Of a stretch of 64,000 nucleotides of DNA, positions 17,269-26,311 are shown one piece after another. Under the pieces are notes generated by a model. The model searched no databases. It saw only the letters and a list, made by a program, of their open reading frames with translations, and was not told the DNA's origin. The stretch lies in the NCBI RefSeq assembly GCF_020873875.1, contig NZ_JAHWGU010000030.1, forward strand, positions 1 through 64,000, given 5' to 3'. The position numbers were made by a program, and so were the translations under genes. Position 1 is the first letter of the stretch, and the number at the start of each line of letters is the position of its first letter. The stretch comes from Actinoplanes sp. DH11. Its GTDB lineage: Bacteria; Actinomycetota; Actinomycetes; Mycobacteriales; Micromonosporaceae.

Positions 17269-17917
17269 GCTTTACCTCGCTTGTGTAGGCGGTAGTCCGC
17301 CGGTACAGCATATGGGACGCCGTGCTCAGCGGACTTGGGGCGCCGTCGTGTGTGGCATTGACGGCTGGCCGCGGCTGACGGGACCCACCGGCCACAGGGG
17401 GTCTTGACGCCGCTTGCGCCTTAGACATGGGAACTTTCGTAACGGGTGTCGCTCCGGGCGCCGTTGCCGTGATCGACCCGAGGCGGCGTGCAGTCATGAG
17501 TTCGTGACGGCACGCGCGGTGCAGGGTGGCCGGCAGTGTGCCGTGCGGCTCGCAAAGGCGGCGGAAGTGACGGCGGCACGGGGAGACGGTGATCTAGCGC
17601 CGAGAGTCATACATCGGCCGACTTCTCGTTTGGTGCCGAAGCGGATGTCGATGGGGGTCGTGGGCAGGGCGATTGCCTGCCACACAGGGCGCGCGCGCAC
17701 CTCGGCCTCGACTCTTGCGGGGCGAGGCGCAGCAAATCTGCTGGTGGCGCACCCGGATTTATCGTCTGGAGCCGATGGCTACCTCTAGGTAAACTATGGC
17801 TGTCCTTAATCTGGGCCTCAGTACGTCAGGCTGTCGGCTCATGACACCGTTGGCGACGTGTACGGAATAAGTGGCACTAATTGTTAGCCATGACCTTGAT
17901 GCACTAGGGAGCGAACA
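17269..17917. other. 650-bp divergent intergenic region
   Basis: This long gap lies between the GHKL-nuclease and PIN-GIY-YIG genes, which point away from each other. Open frames here are Arg-rich and lack ribosome sites. The last 130 bp before 17918 are AT-richer and must carry the promoter for the downstream gene. A small RNA or decayed gene is possible, but I see no structure that supports one. Confidence 0.35.
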
Positions 17918-19306
17918 TTGAGTCAGGCGGCGAAACAACCCCTATTGCTCACCCGCTATCAATCCTGGCTCACATCGCGGCAGGAGTCGATAGACAACGG
18001 GTTGTACAAGCCATTCTTTGTGAAGGGCTTGGTAGTCCTTGACGCAAATGTGCTTTTAGATCTGTATCGCTACACTCAGGAGCCACGTAGCCAGGTGCTT
18101 GCTGCCCTTCGGCTGATTGCTCGCGGCAGACGGTTGTGGCTACCTCATCAGGTAGCGTTGGAGTTTGCTCGCAATAGGCCGAAAGCCGTCGAGGGCAGAT
18201 TGAAGCGGCTGAGCGCAGTAAGAGGTATCGTCGACGACCAATTTCAATCGGCAGTACGAGCGATTGCAGATGCGCGAAACGAGATGTCGAACCTTCTTCG
18301 GGATATGGCGCACGACGATGCGGCTGCTGACATCCTAGGCAAAGAACTCGACGAAGCCGCCATAAATTCGGTGCTAAAGCCGTGGCGGGACAAGCTTTCT
18401 AGCCATCTCACAAGGCTGCGGACCGCGGAAAACTTGACACCACGCCATGTCGCGGCAGCAAATGAGCCGCTACTGATTGAGATAGCGACTTTATTTGGGA
18501 CAAATATTGGGGATCCGCCTGCCGCGAGCGAATTGCAGCGGCTGGTCCACCATGCCGTGAATTACCGCTATCCAAATCGAATCCCGCCTGGCTACGCAGA
18601 TCAGGGCAAGAGTACCGACCTAGCGAGGGCGGGTGATTACCTTCTCTGGGAGGAGATGCTGCAGCACGCGATGACTCTGCCGGAACCCCGCCGAATCCTG
18701 TTCGTCTCGCGCGATACTAAGGAGGACTGGTATGAGAAGAATGAGAAGGGTCAGCCGGTTCGGCCATGGCCCGCGCTTCATGACGAGATGCGTGCGCGGG
18801 CAAACGCGGACCTCTTGATATTGACTCCGAAAGACTTTCTGCAGGGCGCTGTCCACTTCCTCGGCGCAAAATTGGAGGCGGGGACATACAAGGAGATCGA
18901 CAGAGTTTCGAAGGATGTGGATGACGATTTCCCGCGGATAGATCCAATTGACCCTGAAGTACCGCTAGCCAATTTCTCTGCCCCTTACCCATATACGACG
19001 CACGGAACCGCTACCGCCCCCAAATCCCCAGGTGTGCACGTGGTGCTTGAAGGTGACGTGGTGGTTTTTGTGGGTCATACAGGAGATCTGCGGGCGCGAC
19101 TTCGACAGCACATCTATGGCCCACGTCGGTCGTCCGTCTTGCACGACCGAGTCGGGCGGTTGCTCGACACTCCCGAGCGCGACGCCCCTGCGGCTGACAT
19201 TGCGGAGTGGCTGAGCCGGTGTACGGTCCGGTGGGGTAGAACGGACGACCCTTCGAGCGCTAAAGAAGTTCTCGTCAGGGAGTTGCAGCCGATCTTCAAT
19301 AGATAG
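17918..19306 (+). CDS. PIN-like (PIN_8) and GIY-YIG nuclease fusion
   Basis: This 462-residue protein combines two nuclease folds. The N-terminal 310 residues resemble the PIN_8/DUF4935 family: VVLDANVLLDLYRY (first Asp near residue 42), LPHQVALEFARNR (Glu near 86), then GDYLLWEEM and ILFVSRDTKEDWY with the later acidic residues. From about residue 365 a GIY-YIG-like domain follows: PGVHVVLEGDVVVFVGHTGDLRARLRQHIYG, ending with KEVLVRELQPIFNR, including the conserved Arg and Glu; the second tyrosine of the signature is replaced (VFVGHT). A TTG start was used, preceded by GGGAGCGAACA. It is the last gene before the right attachment site. A nucleic-acid-cleaving defence or toxin role fits the context but is inferred. 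Confidence 0.75.
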   Translation: MSQAAKQPLLLTRYQSWLTSRQESIDNGLYKPFFVKGLVVLDANVLLDLYRYTQEPRSQVLAALRLIARGRRLWLPHQVALEFARNRPKAVEGRLKRLSAVRGIVDDQFQSAVRAIADARNEMSNLLRDMAHDDAAADILGKELDEAAINSVLKPWRDKLSSHLTRLRTAENLTPRHVAAANEPLLIEIATLFGTNIGDPPAASELQRLVHHAVNYRYPNRIPPGYADQGKSTDLARAGDYLLWEEMLQHAMTLPEPRRILFVSRDTKEDWYEKNEKGQPVRPWPALHDEMRARANADLLILTPKDFLQGAVHFLGAKLEAGTYKEIDRVSKDVDDDFPRIDPIDPEVPLANFSAPYPYTTHGTATAPKSPGVHVVLEGDVVVFVGHTGDLRARLRQHIYGPRRSSVLHDRVGRLLDTPERDAPAADIAEWLSRCTVRWGRTDDPSSAKEVLVRELQPIFNR

Positions 19307-19623
19307 TTGGGCGTAGACGGCGCTGGGATCAAGCTGGGACCGCGCACCGAGGCCACTGGTGCACAGCCCTGCACGGGAAGGCAGATGCGACGCCGGATGT
19401 CCATGAAGGGTGGCCGACTGTTCCCGGCGGGCTCGCGGGCAAATTGCTCCGGTCTCATACCGAGACTTGACCTTGGCGCGCAAAGTTCACGGCTGTTGCG
19501 GTTTGCGGTGGGGACCACGTGGGGACCGCACGGTATGCACGCAGCTGCGCGGACCTGCACACGTGACATGCCACCGAACGCTCCGTATCGCGTTTGACGT
19601 GCGCAAACGCCGACTCCAACGGC
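19307..19623. other. Intergenic between the last island gene and the attachment site
   Basis: About 315 bp with no supported gene. The right 60 bp share weak similarity with the sequence upstream of the left attachment copy (AACGCC...GGC.TGG before GTCAAGG), which may belong to recombinase arm sites. Confidence 0.3.
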
Positions 19624-19666
19624 CTGGGGGTCAAGGGGTCGCAGGTTCAAATCCTGTCAGCCCGAC
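19624..19666 (+). other. Right attachment-site copy, tRNA-Pro(GGG) 3' fragment
   Basis: The 37-bp repeat occupies 19630-19666. Here the tRNA match extends left into CTGGGGG (19624-19630), a seven-base anticodon loop with anticodon GGG, so the ancestral gene is tRNA-Pro(GGG). The 5' half (acceptor CGGGCTG, D-arm) is not present upstream. A perfect terminator hairpin follows directly, so this is the original 3' flank of the tRNA gene and the outer end of the island. Confidence 0.85.
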
Positions 19667-19670
19667 TTGA

Positions 19671-19697
19671 CAAAAGGCCAGCTTAGCTGGCCTTTTG
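19671..19697. terminator. Perfect terminator hairpin after the tRNA fragment
   Basis: CAAAAGGCCAGC and GCTGGCCTTTTG form a perfect 12-bp stem around a TTA loop, with the T run in the right arm. It is most likely the native terminator of the tRNA-Pro gene, now left behind the truncated copy. Confidence 0.85.
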
Positions 19698-19982
19698 CAT
19701 GTCTAGGCATCGATGCGCCAGCCGTGGCGTGACACGTATTTCTGCACGTACGCGTGTACGGTTCACCGGTCCTTTCGGTAGCCGGTGACTCCATGATCGT
19801 GGTTGATGGAGGTGGCGCGGAAGTTGGCTGCAGTTGTCCCGGGCTGTCTGCGGTAGTCCCGGCGGCCGATGGGGCGGGCCAGCGCCGCTGGCAGGCCGTG
19901 GCCTTGGTGCCGCCGCACCGGCGCCGTCGCGTCTCTGAGCTGACGAGGCGCATGCCGTGGATCCGTACCACTGTCCCTCGCG

Positions 19983-20459
19983 TCAGTGACCGGTGTGGGG
20001 AACGACGGCGTGCCCTCGGCCGCGTGCGATGAGCCAGCGGTTGACGGGAACGGTGACCACGAAGGCGACGGCGAGGGCGAAGGCCAGCGACAACCAGAAG
20101 GTGGCACTGGCCAGCCCGGCGTCCATGGCTCCCGGGATCGCCAGAAGTACCAGGTTGTCGACCAGTTCCATCACCCCGATGGAGAGCGTGTCGGCGACGA
20201 AGGCGACCCGGATCGCTTGACGCCAGGACAGCCCGGTGCCTGCGACGCGGCGGGCGGTCAAGGCGTATCCGAAGAGAAAGGCCAGGATGATCGCCAGCGC
20301 GATGGTGGCGCCGTCGTTGAGGCCGGCGGTGGTGCCAATGGCCATGCCGAGGACCTCGCCGATGGCGCAGCCGGTGAGGCAGTGCAGGGTCGCGCTGATC
20401 GCGGTGTGCCAGCCTGTGTGACGGGCATGTGTGCCGGCGTGGTGGGTGTGCTCGTTCAT
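19983..20459 (-). CDS. DUF4396-type membrane protein
   Basis: This 158-residue protein has a His-rich N-terminus (MNEHTHHAGTHARHTGWH) and four hydrophobic segments, beginning with ATLHCLTGCAIGEVLGMAIGT and DGATIALAIILAFLFGYAL. The CxxGCAxGE-like stretch and overall layout match the DUF4396 family, whose function is not established; His/Cys content suggests metal binding. ATG 20459 was chosen, with GGAAAGGCCTCC upstream. It follows the hydrolase gene at 20523 by about 60 bp in the same direction, so the three genes from 22299 down to 19983 may form one transcript. Confidence 0.75.
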   Translation of the reverse strand: MNEHTHHAGTHARHTGWHTAISATLHCLTGCAIGEVLGMAIGTTAGLNDGATIALAIILAFLFGYALTARRVAGTGLSWRQAIRVAFVADTLSIGVMELVDNLVLLAIPGAMDAGLASATFWLSLAFALAVAFVVTVPVNRWLIARGRGHAVVPHTGH

Positions 20460-20522
20460 GCGGAGGCCTTTCCGGGGGTACGCCCGAGCCGGCACCGTGG
20501 CGGCCCGGCTCGGGCGTGGTGT

Positions 20523-21359
20523 TCAGTGGAAACGTTTGATGAAGGTCAGCGTGGTGTCGGCGACGTCGCGCCAGCCGCTGTCGATGGTCAGGGAGTGGCC
20601 GCGGCCGGGGATCTCGACGATTTCGGTGATGCCGGGGTTGTTCTTCTGCTGTTTGTAGGAGGCGTTGGCGATGGACCACGGGACGGTGTGGTCCTTCTCG
20701 CCGGAGATGATCAGTAGCGGGCCGCGGTCGGGGTTGCCGGTGTCGACTTTGGCTTCGGTCCAGGGGTTGAAGTTGGCCACGGCGGCCTGGAACAGCGGTT
20801 CGCCGGAGGCGGGCACGGCGAATGTCTCGTACAGTTCGCGGGCTTCTTCTTCGGTGACGGCGTTGGCGAAGCCGTACCGGAACTGGTCGTAGGTCAGCGG
20901 GACGGCCCGGTGGTAGTTGGCCGGGTTGCCGAGCACCACGCTGGCCACCCGCAGGGCGGAGATCGGCAGAGGCAGCACGCCGCGGAACGGCGCCGGGTCG
21001 ATCGCGACGGAGGCGGTCGACAGGCCGCGACCGGCGGTGATCTGGGTGATCAGGCCGCCGAAGGAGTGACCGACGACGGCGGGCTTGCGGTCGAGTTTGC
21101 TGATCAGTTCGCAGAAGTGGTCGGCGACCTGGCCGACACTCTTGCGGGCGAAGACCTCGGGGTGGGCGTTGGCTTCCTCGACGGTCTCCGGGTCGTCGGG
21201 CCAGCCGGCGACGACCGGCGCGTATCCGGCCGCGGTGAACACGTCGGCCCAGCGCTGCCAGCTGGAGGGCAGCAGCCACAGGCCGTGGATGAACACCACT
21301 GGCGGCAGGCCGGAGGCGTTGGCGACTTCGACCTGGGCGAGGTCGGTCTGCAAGGTCAT
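20523..21359 (-). CDS. Alpha/beta-hydrolase fold protein
   Basis: This 278-residue hydrolase shows PVVFIHGLWLLPSSW (oxyanion strand), the nucleophile elbow VVGHSFGGLI, an acidic residue in LLIISGEKDHTVP and the catalytic His in PGRGHSLTID. No signal peptide is seen, so it is cytoplasmic. Substrate cannot be told from sequence. Its start codon is 1 bp from the stop of the upstream hydrolase gene, so translation is coupled. Similar in layout to the hydrolase at 27189-28010 (RSWEGW/PSSWQRW, PLSL/PLTY, W.DVAD), suggesting local duplication. Confidence 0.85.
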   Translation of the reverse strand: MTLQTDLAQVEVANASGLPPVVFIHGLWLLPSSWQRWADVFTAAGYAPVVAGWPDDPETVEEANAHPEVFARKSVGQVADHFCELISKLDRKPAVVGHSFGGLITQITAGRGLSTASVAIDPAPFRGVLPLPISALRVASVVLGNPANYHRAVPLTYDQFRYGFANAVTEEEARELYETFAVPASGEPLFQAAVANFNPWTEAKVDTGNPDRGPLLIISGEKDHTVPWSIANASYKQQKNNPGITEIVEIPGRGHSLTIDSGWRDVADTTLTFIKRFH

Positions 21360-21360
21360 G

Positions 21361-22299
21361 TCAGTTCTCCGTCTTCAGGATGGTGCGCAGGAAAGTGATG
21401 GCTTGGCTGATGGCGGCTTGCGCGGCGTGGGTGCCGCGCAGGGCGTTGAGCATCACGAAGTCGTGGATGGCGCCCTGGTAGCGCACGGCGGTGACGTCAA
21501 CGCCGGCGGCGCGCAGCTTGTTCGCGTACGCCTCGCCTTCGTCGCGCAGCACGTCGGCCTCAGCGGTGATGATCAAGGCCGGCGGCAGGCCGGCGAGGTC
21601 GGCGGTCGTCGCCCGCAGCGGCGACGCGGTGATCTCCGCACGCTGCGACTCGTCGATGGTGTACTGGTCCCAGAACCACTGCATCGCGTCGCGGCGCAGG
21701 AAGTAGCCCTCGGCGAACTGCCGGTACGAGCCAGTGTCGAAGGCCGCGTCGGTGACCGGGTAGAACAGCACCTGTCCGGCCAGGTCGAGGTCACCGCGTT
21801 GCTGGGCCGTCAGGGTCAGTGCGGCGGCCATGTTGCCACCGACCGAGTCACCGGCGACGGCGATCCGCGACGGGTCGAGGCCGTGCCCGGCGCCGTGTTC
21901 GGTCACCCAGCGGGCGATCGCGTAGTTCTCGTTGATCGCTGTCGGGTATTTCGCCTCGGGCGAGAGGCTGTAGTCGGGGAAGACGACGGCCGCGCCGACG
22001 CCGGCGGCGAGTTCACGGGCGAGCCGGTCGTGGGTGTGGTTGTTGCCGAACACCCATCCGGCGCCGTGGATGTAGAGGATCACCGGTAGCGGTCCGGTCA
22101 CACCCACCGGGCGGAAGATCGTCAGCGCCGGCTCGGTGAATGACTCCTTTGTCGTGCCTGGCACCTGCACTTCGGGACTCTGCACCTGGTCGACGGTCTT
22201 GCGGCCATCGACCGGCCCCAGGTCGAACAGATACGGCGGATCAGCCGTCGCGTCGGCGAACGCCTGTGCGGCGGGCTCCAGCACTGGGTCGGACATCAT
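21361..22299 (-). CDS. HSL-family alpha/beta-hydrolase (esterase)
   Basis: This 312-residue protein belongs to the hormone-sensitive-lipase-like esterases. It has the oxyanion motif YIHGAGWVFG (HGGG variant), the nucleophile elbow VAGDSVGGNMA, the acid in EADVLRDEGEAYANKL and the His in GAIHDFVMLN. Length is typical and the triad intact. The start ATG 22299 follows AGGAGATTC. It is the first gene of a probable three-gene transcript (with 20523 and 19983) and is divergent from the AraC-type regulator at 22465, which is the obvious candidate to control it. Confidence 0.88.
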   Translation of the reverse strand: MMSDPVLEPAAQAFADATADPPYLFDLGPVDGRKTVDQVQSPEVQVPGTTKESFTEPALTIFRPVGVTGPLPVILYIHGAGWVFGNNHTHDRLARELAAGVGAAVVFPDYSLSPEAKYPTAINENYAIARWVTEHGAGHGLDPSRIAVAGDSVGGNMAAALTLTAQQRGDLDLAGQVLFYPVTDAAFDTGSYRQFAEGYFLRRDAMQWFWDQYTIDESQRAEITASPLRATTADLAGLPPALIITAEADVLRDEGEAYANKLRAAGVDVTAVRYQGAIHDFVMLNALRGTHAAQAAISQAITFLRTILKTEN

Positions 22300-22464
22300 G
22301 AATCTCCTGTTGTCGATGGCGTCCGGCCCTCAGCCGTGACGCGGCGACAGATTAGGCAGCCAGCAGTGGGCCGAAGTTGGTCGTGAGCGCACAGCTGATG
22401 TCCGTCCGGGACCGGTTCCGGATGGCCGTTGTGCGCCACTCACCCGGCATGCCACCGTGAACGG

Positions 22465-23550
22465 GTGCAGGCGACGCTGAACACACTCGGGCTGGCGCCG
22501 CCGGATCGGGCGGACGCGATTCGCAGCCTGGTCTGGCAGAGCGTTGTGCAGGTCGAGATCGACCACCATGTGCCGGCTGCCGACATGTCGGTCTCACTCA
22601 TCCTGGGCAGCTGTGGTGACCTCGGCGTCTGCGCGACCCGGGCCACCGCGACGACCGTGCGCCGTACGCCCCGGCTGGCGCGTACGGACACCGAGCCGAT
22701 GATCTTCCTCAGCCTGCAGCGCTCCGGTTCGAGCATCGTCGTGCAGCACGGCCGGGAAGCGGTCCTGACGCCGGGCGACTTCGCCGTCTACGACACGTCG
22801 TCGCCGTACAGCCTGCTCTTCGACGGCGGCATCGACGCCACCTTCTTCCGCATCCCCCGGGCCGTGCTCGCCCTGCCGGACGCCGCCATCCGCGATACTG
22901 CGGCAGTCCGCATCAGCAGTGCCAATCCGCTCGCCGGCCTGACCTCGCAGTATCTGGCTCGGCTCGCCGACGACCCGGTCATCCTCAGCGGCGGCTACGG
23001 CGCAGCCGCGGCGATCCCGACCATCGAGCTGATCAGGGCGGCGCTGACGGTACAACTCGGCGACGACGGGCTGCGCCGTGAACCGTTGGAGAGCACCCTC
23101 GCAGCCCGGATCCTCGCCGACATGCGGGCACACCTCGCCGATCCCGAGTTGTCACCCGCGGCGGTCGCCGCCCGCCACCACATCTCCGTGCGGTACCTGC
23201 ACCGCATCCTGCAACGCGAGAGCATCCGGTTCGGTGAGTGGGTGCGGCACCACCGCCTGGAGGGCACCCGCCGCGACCTTGTCAACGACGGCCGCGCCGG
23301 CACGCCGGTGGCCGCGGTCGCCCGACGCTGGGGCTTCACCGACGCCGCGCACTTCAGCAAAGCGTTCCGCACCGCCTACGGCATGAGCCCCCGCCAATGG
23401 CGCGCCACCTCCGACCCAGCAGCCCTCCGGTGCCAAGCTGCTGGCAACGGTGCCACCCGGGCTTCGCGCCGGCTATCCGAGATTGAGAGTCGAGGCGAGC
23501 TGTGTACGGCGGGTGATGCCGAGTTTGGGGTAGACGCGGTACAGGTGTGA
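22465..23550 (+). CDS. AraC-family transcriptional regulator
   Basis: This regulator of about 361 residues has an N-terminal AraC_binding_2-like domain (FLSLQRSGSSIVVQHGREAVLTPGDFAVYDTSSPY) and a C-terminal AraC double helix-turn-helix (LSPAAVAARHHISVRYLHRIL and PVAAVARRWGFTDAAHFSKAFRTAYGMSPRQW). It is divergent from the esterase operon and probably regulates it in response to a small molecule. GTG 22465 was chosen; a TTG 12 codons upstream is possible. Its last 78 bp overlap the tail of the LuxR-type gene on the other strand; the C-terminal extension after ATSDPAALRC is unusual and may not be conserved. Confidence 0.85.
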   Translation: MQATLNTLGLAPPDRADAIRSLVWQSVVQVEIDHHVPAADMSVSLILGSCGDLGVCATRATATTVRRTPRLARTDTEPMIFLSLQRSGSSIVVQHGREAVLTPGDFAVYDTSSPYSLLFDGGIDATFFRIPRAVLALPDAAIRDTAAVRISSANPLAGLTSQYLARLADDPVILSGGYGAAAAIPTIELIRAALTVQLGDDGLRREPLESTLAARILADMRAHLADPELSPAAVAARHHISVRYLHRILQRESIRFGEWVRHHRLEGTRRDLVNDGRAGTPVAAVARRWGFTDAAHFSKAFRTAYGMSPRQWRATSDPAALRCQAAGNGATRASRRLSEIESRGELCTAGDAEFGVDAVQV

Positions 23551-26223
23551 GCTGACGGTGCGATGGGACAGGAACAGGCGTTCGGCGATCTCGCGGTTGG
23601 TCAGGCCCGTCGCCGCCAGGCCGGCGATCTGCAGCTCCTGCGGCGAGAGTCGTTCCCGGGCCGATGACACTCGTTGCCGGCTCTGCTCGCCGGCTGCGCG
23701 CAGTTCGGCGCGGGCCATATTGGCCCAGGGTTCGGCGCCGAGTGTGTCGAATGTGTCGCGCGCCATCCGTAGGAGGTTCCGGGCGTCTTGTGTCTGACGC
23801 TGGCGCCGGAGTTGCCGGGCGAGGTGCAGCTGAAGCCGGGCCCGGTATACCGGCCAGCGACCCAGTTCCCCGCTGAGCGTCTCGGCCGCGTTCAGGGTTG
23901 CGTCGTCGGACGTTACGACCGCCGCGTATCGCGCGGCCAGGACGAGGATCGGCGCCCCGACCCGGTCGGCCAGGTCCGGCAGTTCGGTGATCAGGGTGCG
24001 GGCCTCGTTGAGGCGGCCCGCGGCGAGAGCCGCGTCGAGCAGGTCCGGGACCAGCCACCAGCGCATGTACCGGTGGTAGCTGGGGTGTGCGGGTTCGAAT
24101 GTCTGCGCCAGAACGGTGTAGGCGTTGTGGGCGTCGCCCTGGAACAGGTGCACCAGCCCGCGGGCCTGGGCCAGAGCGACCTGGATGTAGCGCATGCCTT
24201 CGGCGAGCGGGCTGGCGGCGACCTCGTCCAACAGGGTCGTCGCCTGGACTAGGCCGCCGCGCATCGCTGTGACGGTGGCGATGCTGGTCTGCGCGGCGAC
24301 GGAGTAGAAGGCTTCGCCGGTCTCCTGCGCGAGCGTCCGGGCCTCGGTCAGTTCTGCATGCGCGGTGTCCCATTGGCCGAGCCACAGCCGGCCCCAGTTG
24401 CTGCCGCCGAGCAGCCGGGCCAGTACTCCCAGTCGGCCTTGAGCGCGTGCGTCGGCCGCTGCGACGTCGATGGAGGCGGAGCTTCGGGCGAAGTCGCCGA
24501 GGACCAGCGCCGCGCTGCCGAGAAAGCGCATCGCGTCCGGGCCTGCCCCGGCCCGCCCCGCTTCGGTGGCCTGGCGTAGCCGCTGCAGTATTTCGTGACC
24601 GCGCTCTTCCGGGACCGTGTAGGCCAGGATCGCCAGCGCCTGCGGGTCGTCCGGGTGTGGTGCGGCCACGTCGACGAGTGCGGCAACCTTCCTCCGGGCC
24701 TCGGCGGTCTCCGGGCCGGTTGCCTGGAAGAAGCACCGCGACGCGGCACGCCACAGCAGTTGCATGCTCACTTCGGGATGGCCGGCCTGGTGCGCTGCGG
24801 CGGCGATGTCGGTCAGGTCGCGCACCCGCTGCAGTGGGTCGCGGTACTGCGGGTAGCGCACCACTTCCATGACGTTGGTGAGCCTGGCTTGCTCGACCGG
24901 TCCGAGCCCGATCAGGTCGCTGCTGGCGAGCAACTGCTCGACCTCGTGCCGGGCGCCTATCTCGCTGGCCAGTTCGGCAGCTCGCAGCAGTAGTGATCGG
25001 GCTGTGTGCGAGTCGTCGGTCAGCTCACCGGCCCGGCGCAGGGCCGCGACCGCCGACATCGTCGCCCCGCGGGTCCGGGCACGTTCGGCGTAGCGTTCGA
25101 GCTGATCGGCCAGAAGTTCGTCGGTGCCGATCGTGGCGGCGGCCAGATGCCACAGCTGGCGGTCCGGGAAGTCGGCGAGCTGACCGGCAAGTGCGCGGTG
25201 GGCGTCTACACGATCGGCCACCGGTGCCTGCTGGTAGACCGCCGAGCGCATGAGCGGGTGTTTGAACCGTAGGGATGCTCCCGTGAACTTCAGGAGACCG
25301 GCGTCGATCGCTTCCTGCGCGTCGTCCAGGCCGATCTGCGCGCCGGCGGTGTCGGTCGCGGCAGCGAGCAGCCGGCGCAGATCGCAGGTCGTGTCGGCTG
25401 CCAGCACCAACAGCAGGACGGCCGTGCGCGGGGTGAGGCTCTCGGCGCGGGCAGCGAAGGCCGCCTCCAGCCGGCGGTTCAACGGCAACGCCTGGCCGAC
25501 GGGGTCGCCCGGCGGTTGCCCTGTCACGGTCTTCGGCAGCTCGACCAGCGCGAGGGGATTACCGGCAGCCTCGGTGAGCAGCCGTCGCCGCACTGCGTGC
25601 GACAACCGTGGTGCCCGCGCGTCCAGCAGCGCCGCCGCATCGGTGCCGGCGAGTCTGCCCAGCTCGATGTCGGGCAGCCCGGACCGGCGCTGCGGATCGT
25701 CCAGCGCTACGGTGCGGGTCGCGCCAACCACCAGGACGGGTTCGGTCGCCACCCGCCGTGCCAGGAATGCCAGCACGTCGCCGCTGGCGCGGTCGAACCA
25801 GTGCAGATCGTCGAGGATGAGCGCCACCGGCTGGCCGACGGCGCTCTCGGTCACCAGTTCCAGTACGGCGAGGGCGACAGCGAACACGTCCGGTTCGCCG
25901 TCCTCAAGCCCGACGGCCGTCCGTAGCGCGGAGCGGTGTACGGGCGGTAGATCGCCGATGCCGTCGAAGAGGGGGTGCAGGAGTTGGTGGATCGCGGCGT
26001 AGGGCAACTGTGACTCGCTCTCCGCCCCGACCGACCGGAGGACCCGCATGCGCTGCTGCGACGCCGATCGTTCCAGGCAGTCGAGGAGCGCGGTCTTGCC
26101 GATGCCCGGCTCGCCTCGGATGACCAGCGCCGCGCCGCTGCCCGCGGCCGCATCGGTCAGGAGGTGGTCCAGCAACGCGAGTTCCGCGTCCCGTCCGAAC
26201 AGGGGCAGATCCGCGTCAGGCAC
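23473..26223 (-). CDS. LAL-type LuxR-family regulator
   Basis: A large ATP-binding LuxR regulator of about 916 residues. It has an N-terminal AAA_16-type NTPase with P-loop IRGEPGIGKTALLD and Walker B VALILDDLHWFD, a long helical TPR-like middle (LNEARTLITELPDLADRV), and a C-terminal LuxR helix-turn-helix (LSPQELQIAGLAATGLTNREIAERLFLSHRTVSSHLYRVYPKL). LALs activate transcription on ligand binding. GTG 26223 (VPDADLPLFGRD) fits the usual start just before the FGRDAEL motif; ATG 26280 would add 19 residues. It sits among hydrolase genes and has a paralogue at 31290. The 3' end overlaps that of the AraC gene. Confidence 0.88.
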   Translation of the reverse strand: MPDADLPLFGRDAELALLDHLLTDAAAGSGAALVIRGEPGIGKTALLDCLERSASQQRMRVLRSVGAESESQLPYAAIHQLLHPLFDGIGDLPPVHRSALRTAVGLEDGEPDVFAVALAVLELVTESAVGQPVALILDDLHWFDRASGDVLAFLARRVATEPVLVVGATRTVALDDPQRRSGLPDIELGRLAGTDAAALLDARAPRLSHAVRRRLLTEAAGNPLALVELPKTVTGQPPGDPVGQALPLNRRLEAAFAARAESLTPRTAVLLLVLAADTTCDLRRLLAAATDTAGAQIGLDDAQEAIDAGLLKFTGASLRFKHPLMRSAVYQQAPVADRVDAHRALAGQLADFPDRQLWHLAAATIGTDELLADQLERYAERARTRGATMSAVAALRRAGELTDDSHTARSLLLRAAELASEIGARHEVEQLLASSDLIGLGPVEQARLTNVMEVVRYPQYRDPLQRVRDLTDIAAAAHQAGHPEVSMQLLWRAASRCFFQATGPETAEARRKVAALVDVAAPHPDDPQALAILAYTVPEERGHEILQRLRQATEAGRAGAGPDAMRFLGSAALVLGDFARSSASIDVAAADARAQGRLGVLARLLGGSNWGRLWLGQWDTAHAELTEARTLAQETGEAFYSVAAQTSIATVTAMRGGLVQATTLLDEVAASPLAEGMRYIQVALAQARGLVHLFQGDAHNAYTVLAQTFEPAHPSYHRYMRWWLVPDLLDAALAAGRLNEARTLITELPDLADRVGAPILVLAARYAAVVTSDDATLNAAETLSGELGRWPVYRARLQLHLARQLRRQRQTQDARNLLRMARDTFDTLGAEPWANMARAELRAAGEQSRQRVSSARERLSPQELQIAGLAATGLTNREIAERLFLSHRTVSSHLYRVYPKLGITRRTQLASTLNLG

Positions 26224-26311
26224 GCGGTCATTCTGCCATCGCACCTCCGTGCGCTTTGGCTGACGCGATTCCAGATGCATCTGGTCGAGAGGCTGGATGA
26301 ATGCAGCGCCG

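Larger units (their letters stand above)
10172..19666. mobile_element. Integrative genomic island with defence-type cargo
   Basis: A 9.5-kb island is bounded by two identical 37-bp tRNA-Pro(GGG) 3'-end copies. A tyrosine recombinase gene starts about 115 bp inside the left end. The cargo is an XRE-type regulator, an acidic unknown protein, a HAD remnant and three nuclease-like proteins, two of which are multidomain fusions. Much of 14-19 kb is visibly more AT-rich than the sequence beyond 38 kb, consistent with transfer. No replication, conjugation or phage structural gene is seen, so it is probably mobilised by the integrase alone or with outside help. Confidence 0.8.

Noticed and set aside
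19657-21279. 540-codon minus-strand frame overlapping the DUF4396 and hydrolase genes
   Set aside because: Arg/His/Pro-rich shadow of the real genes in another frame; no ribosome site or domain.
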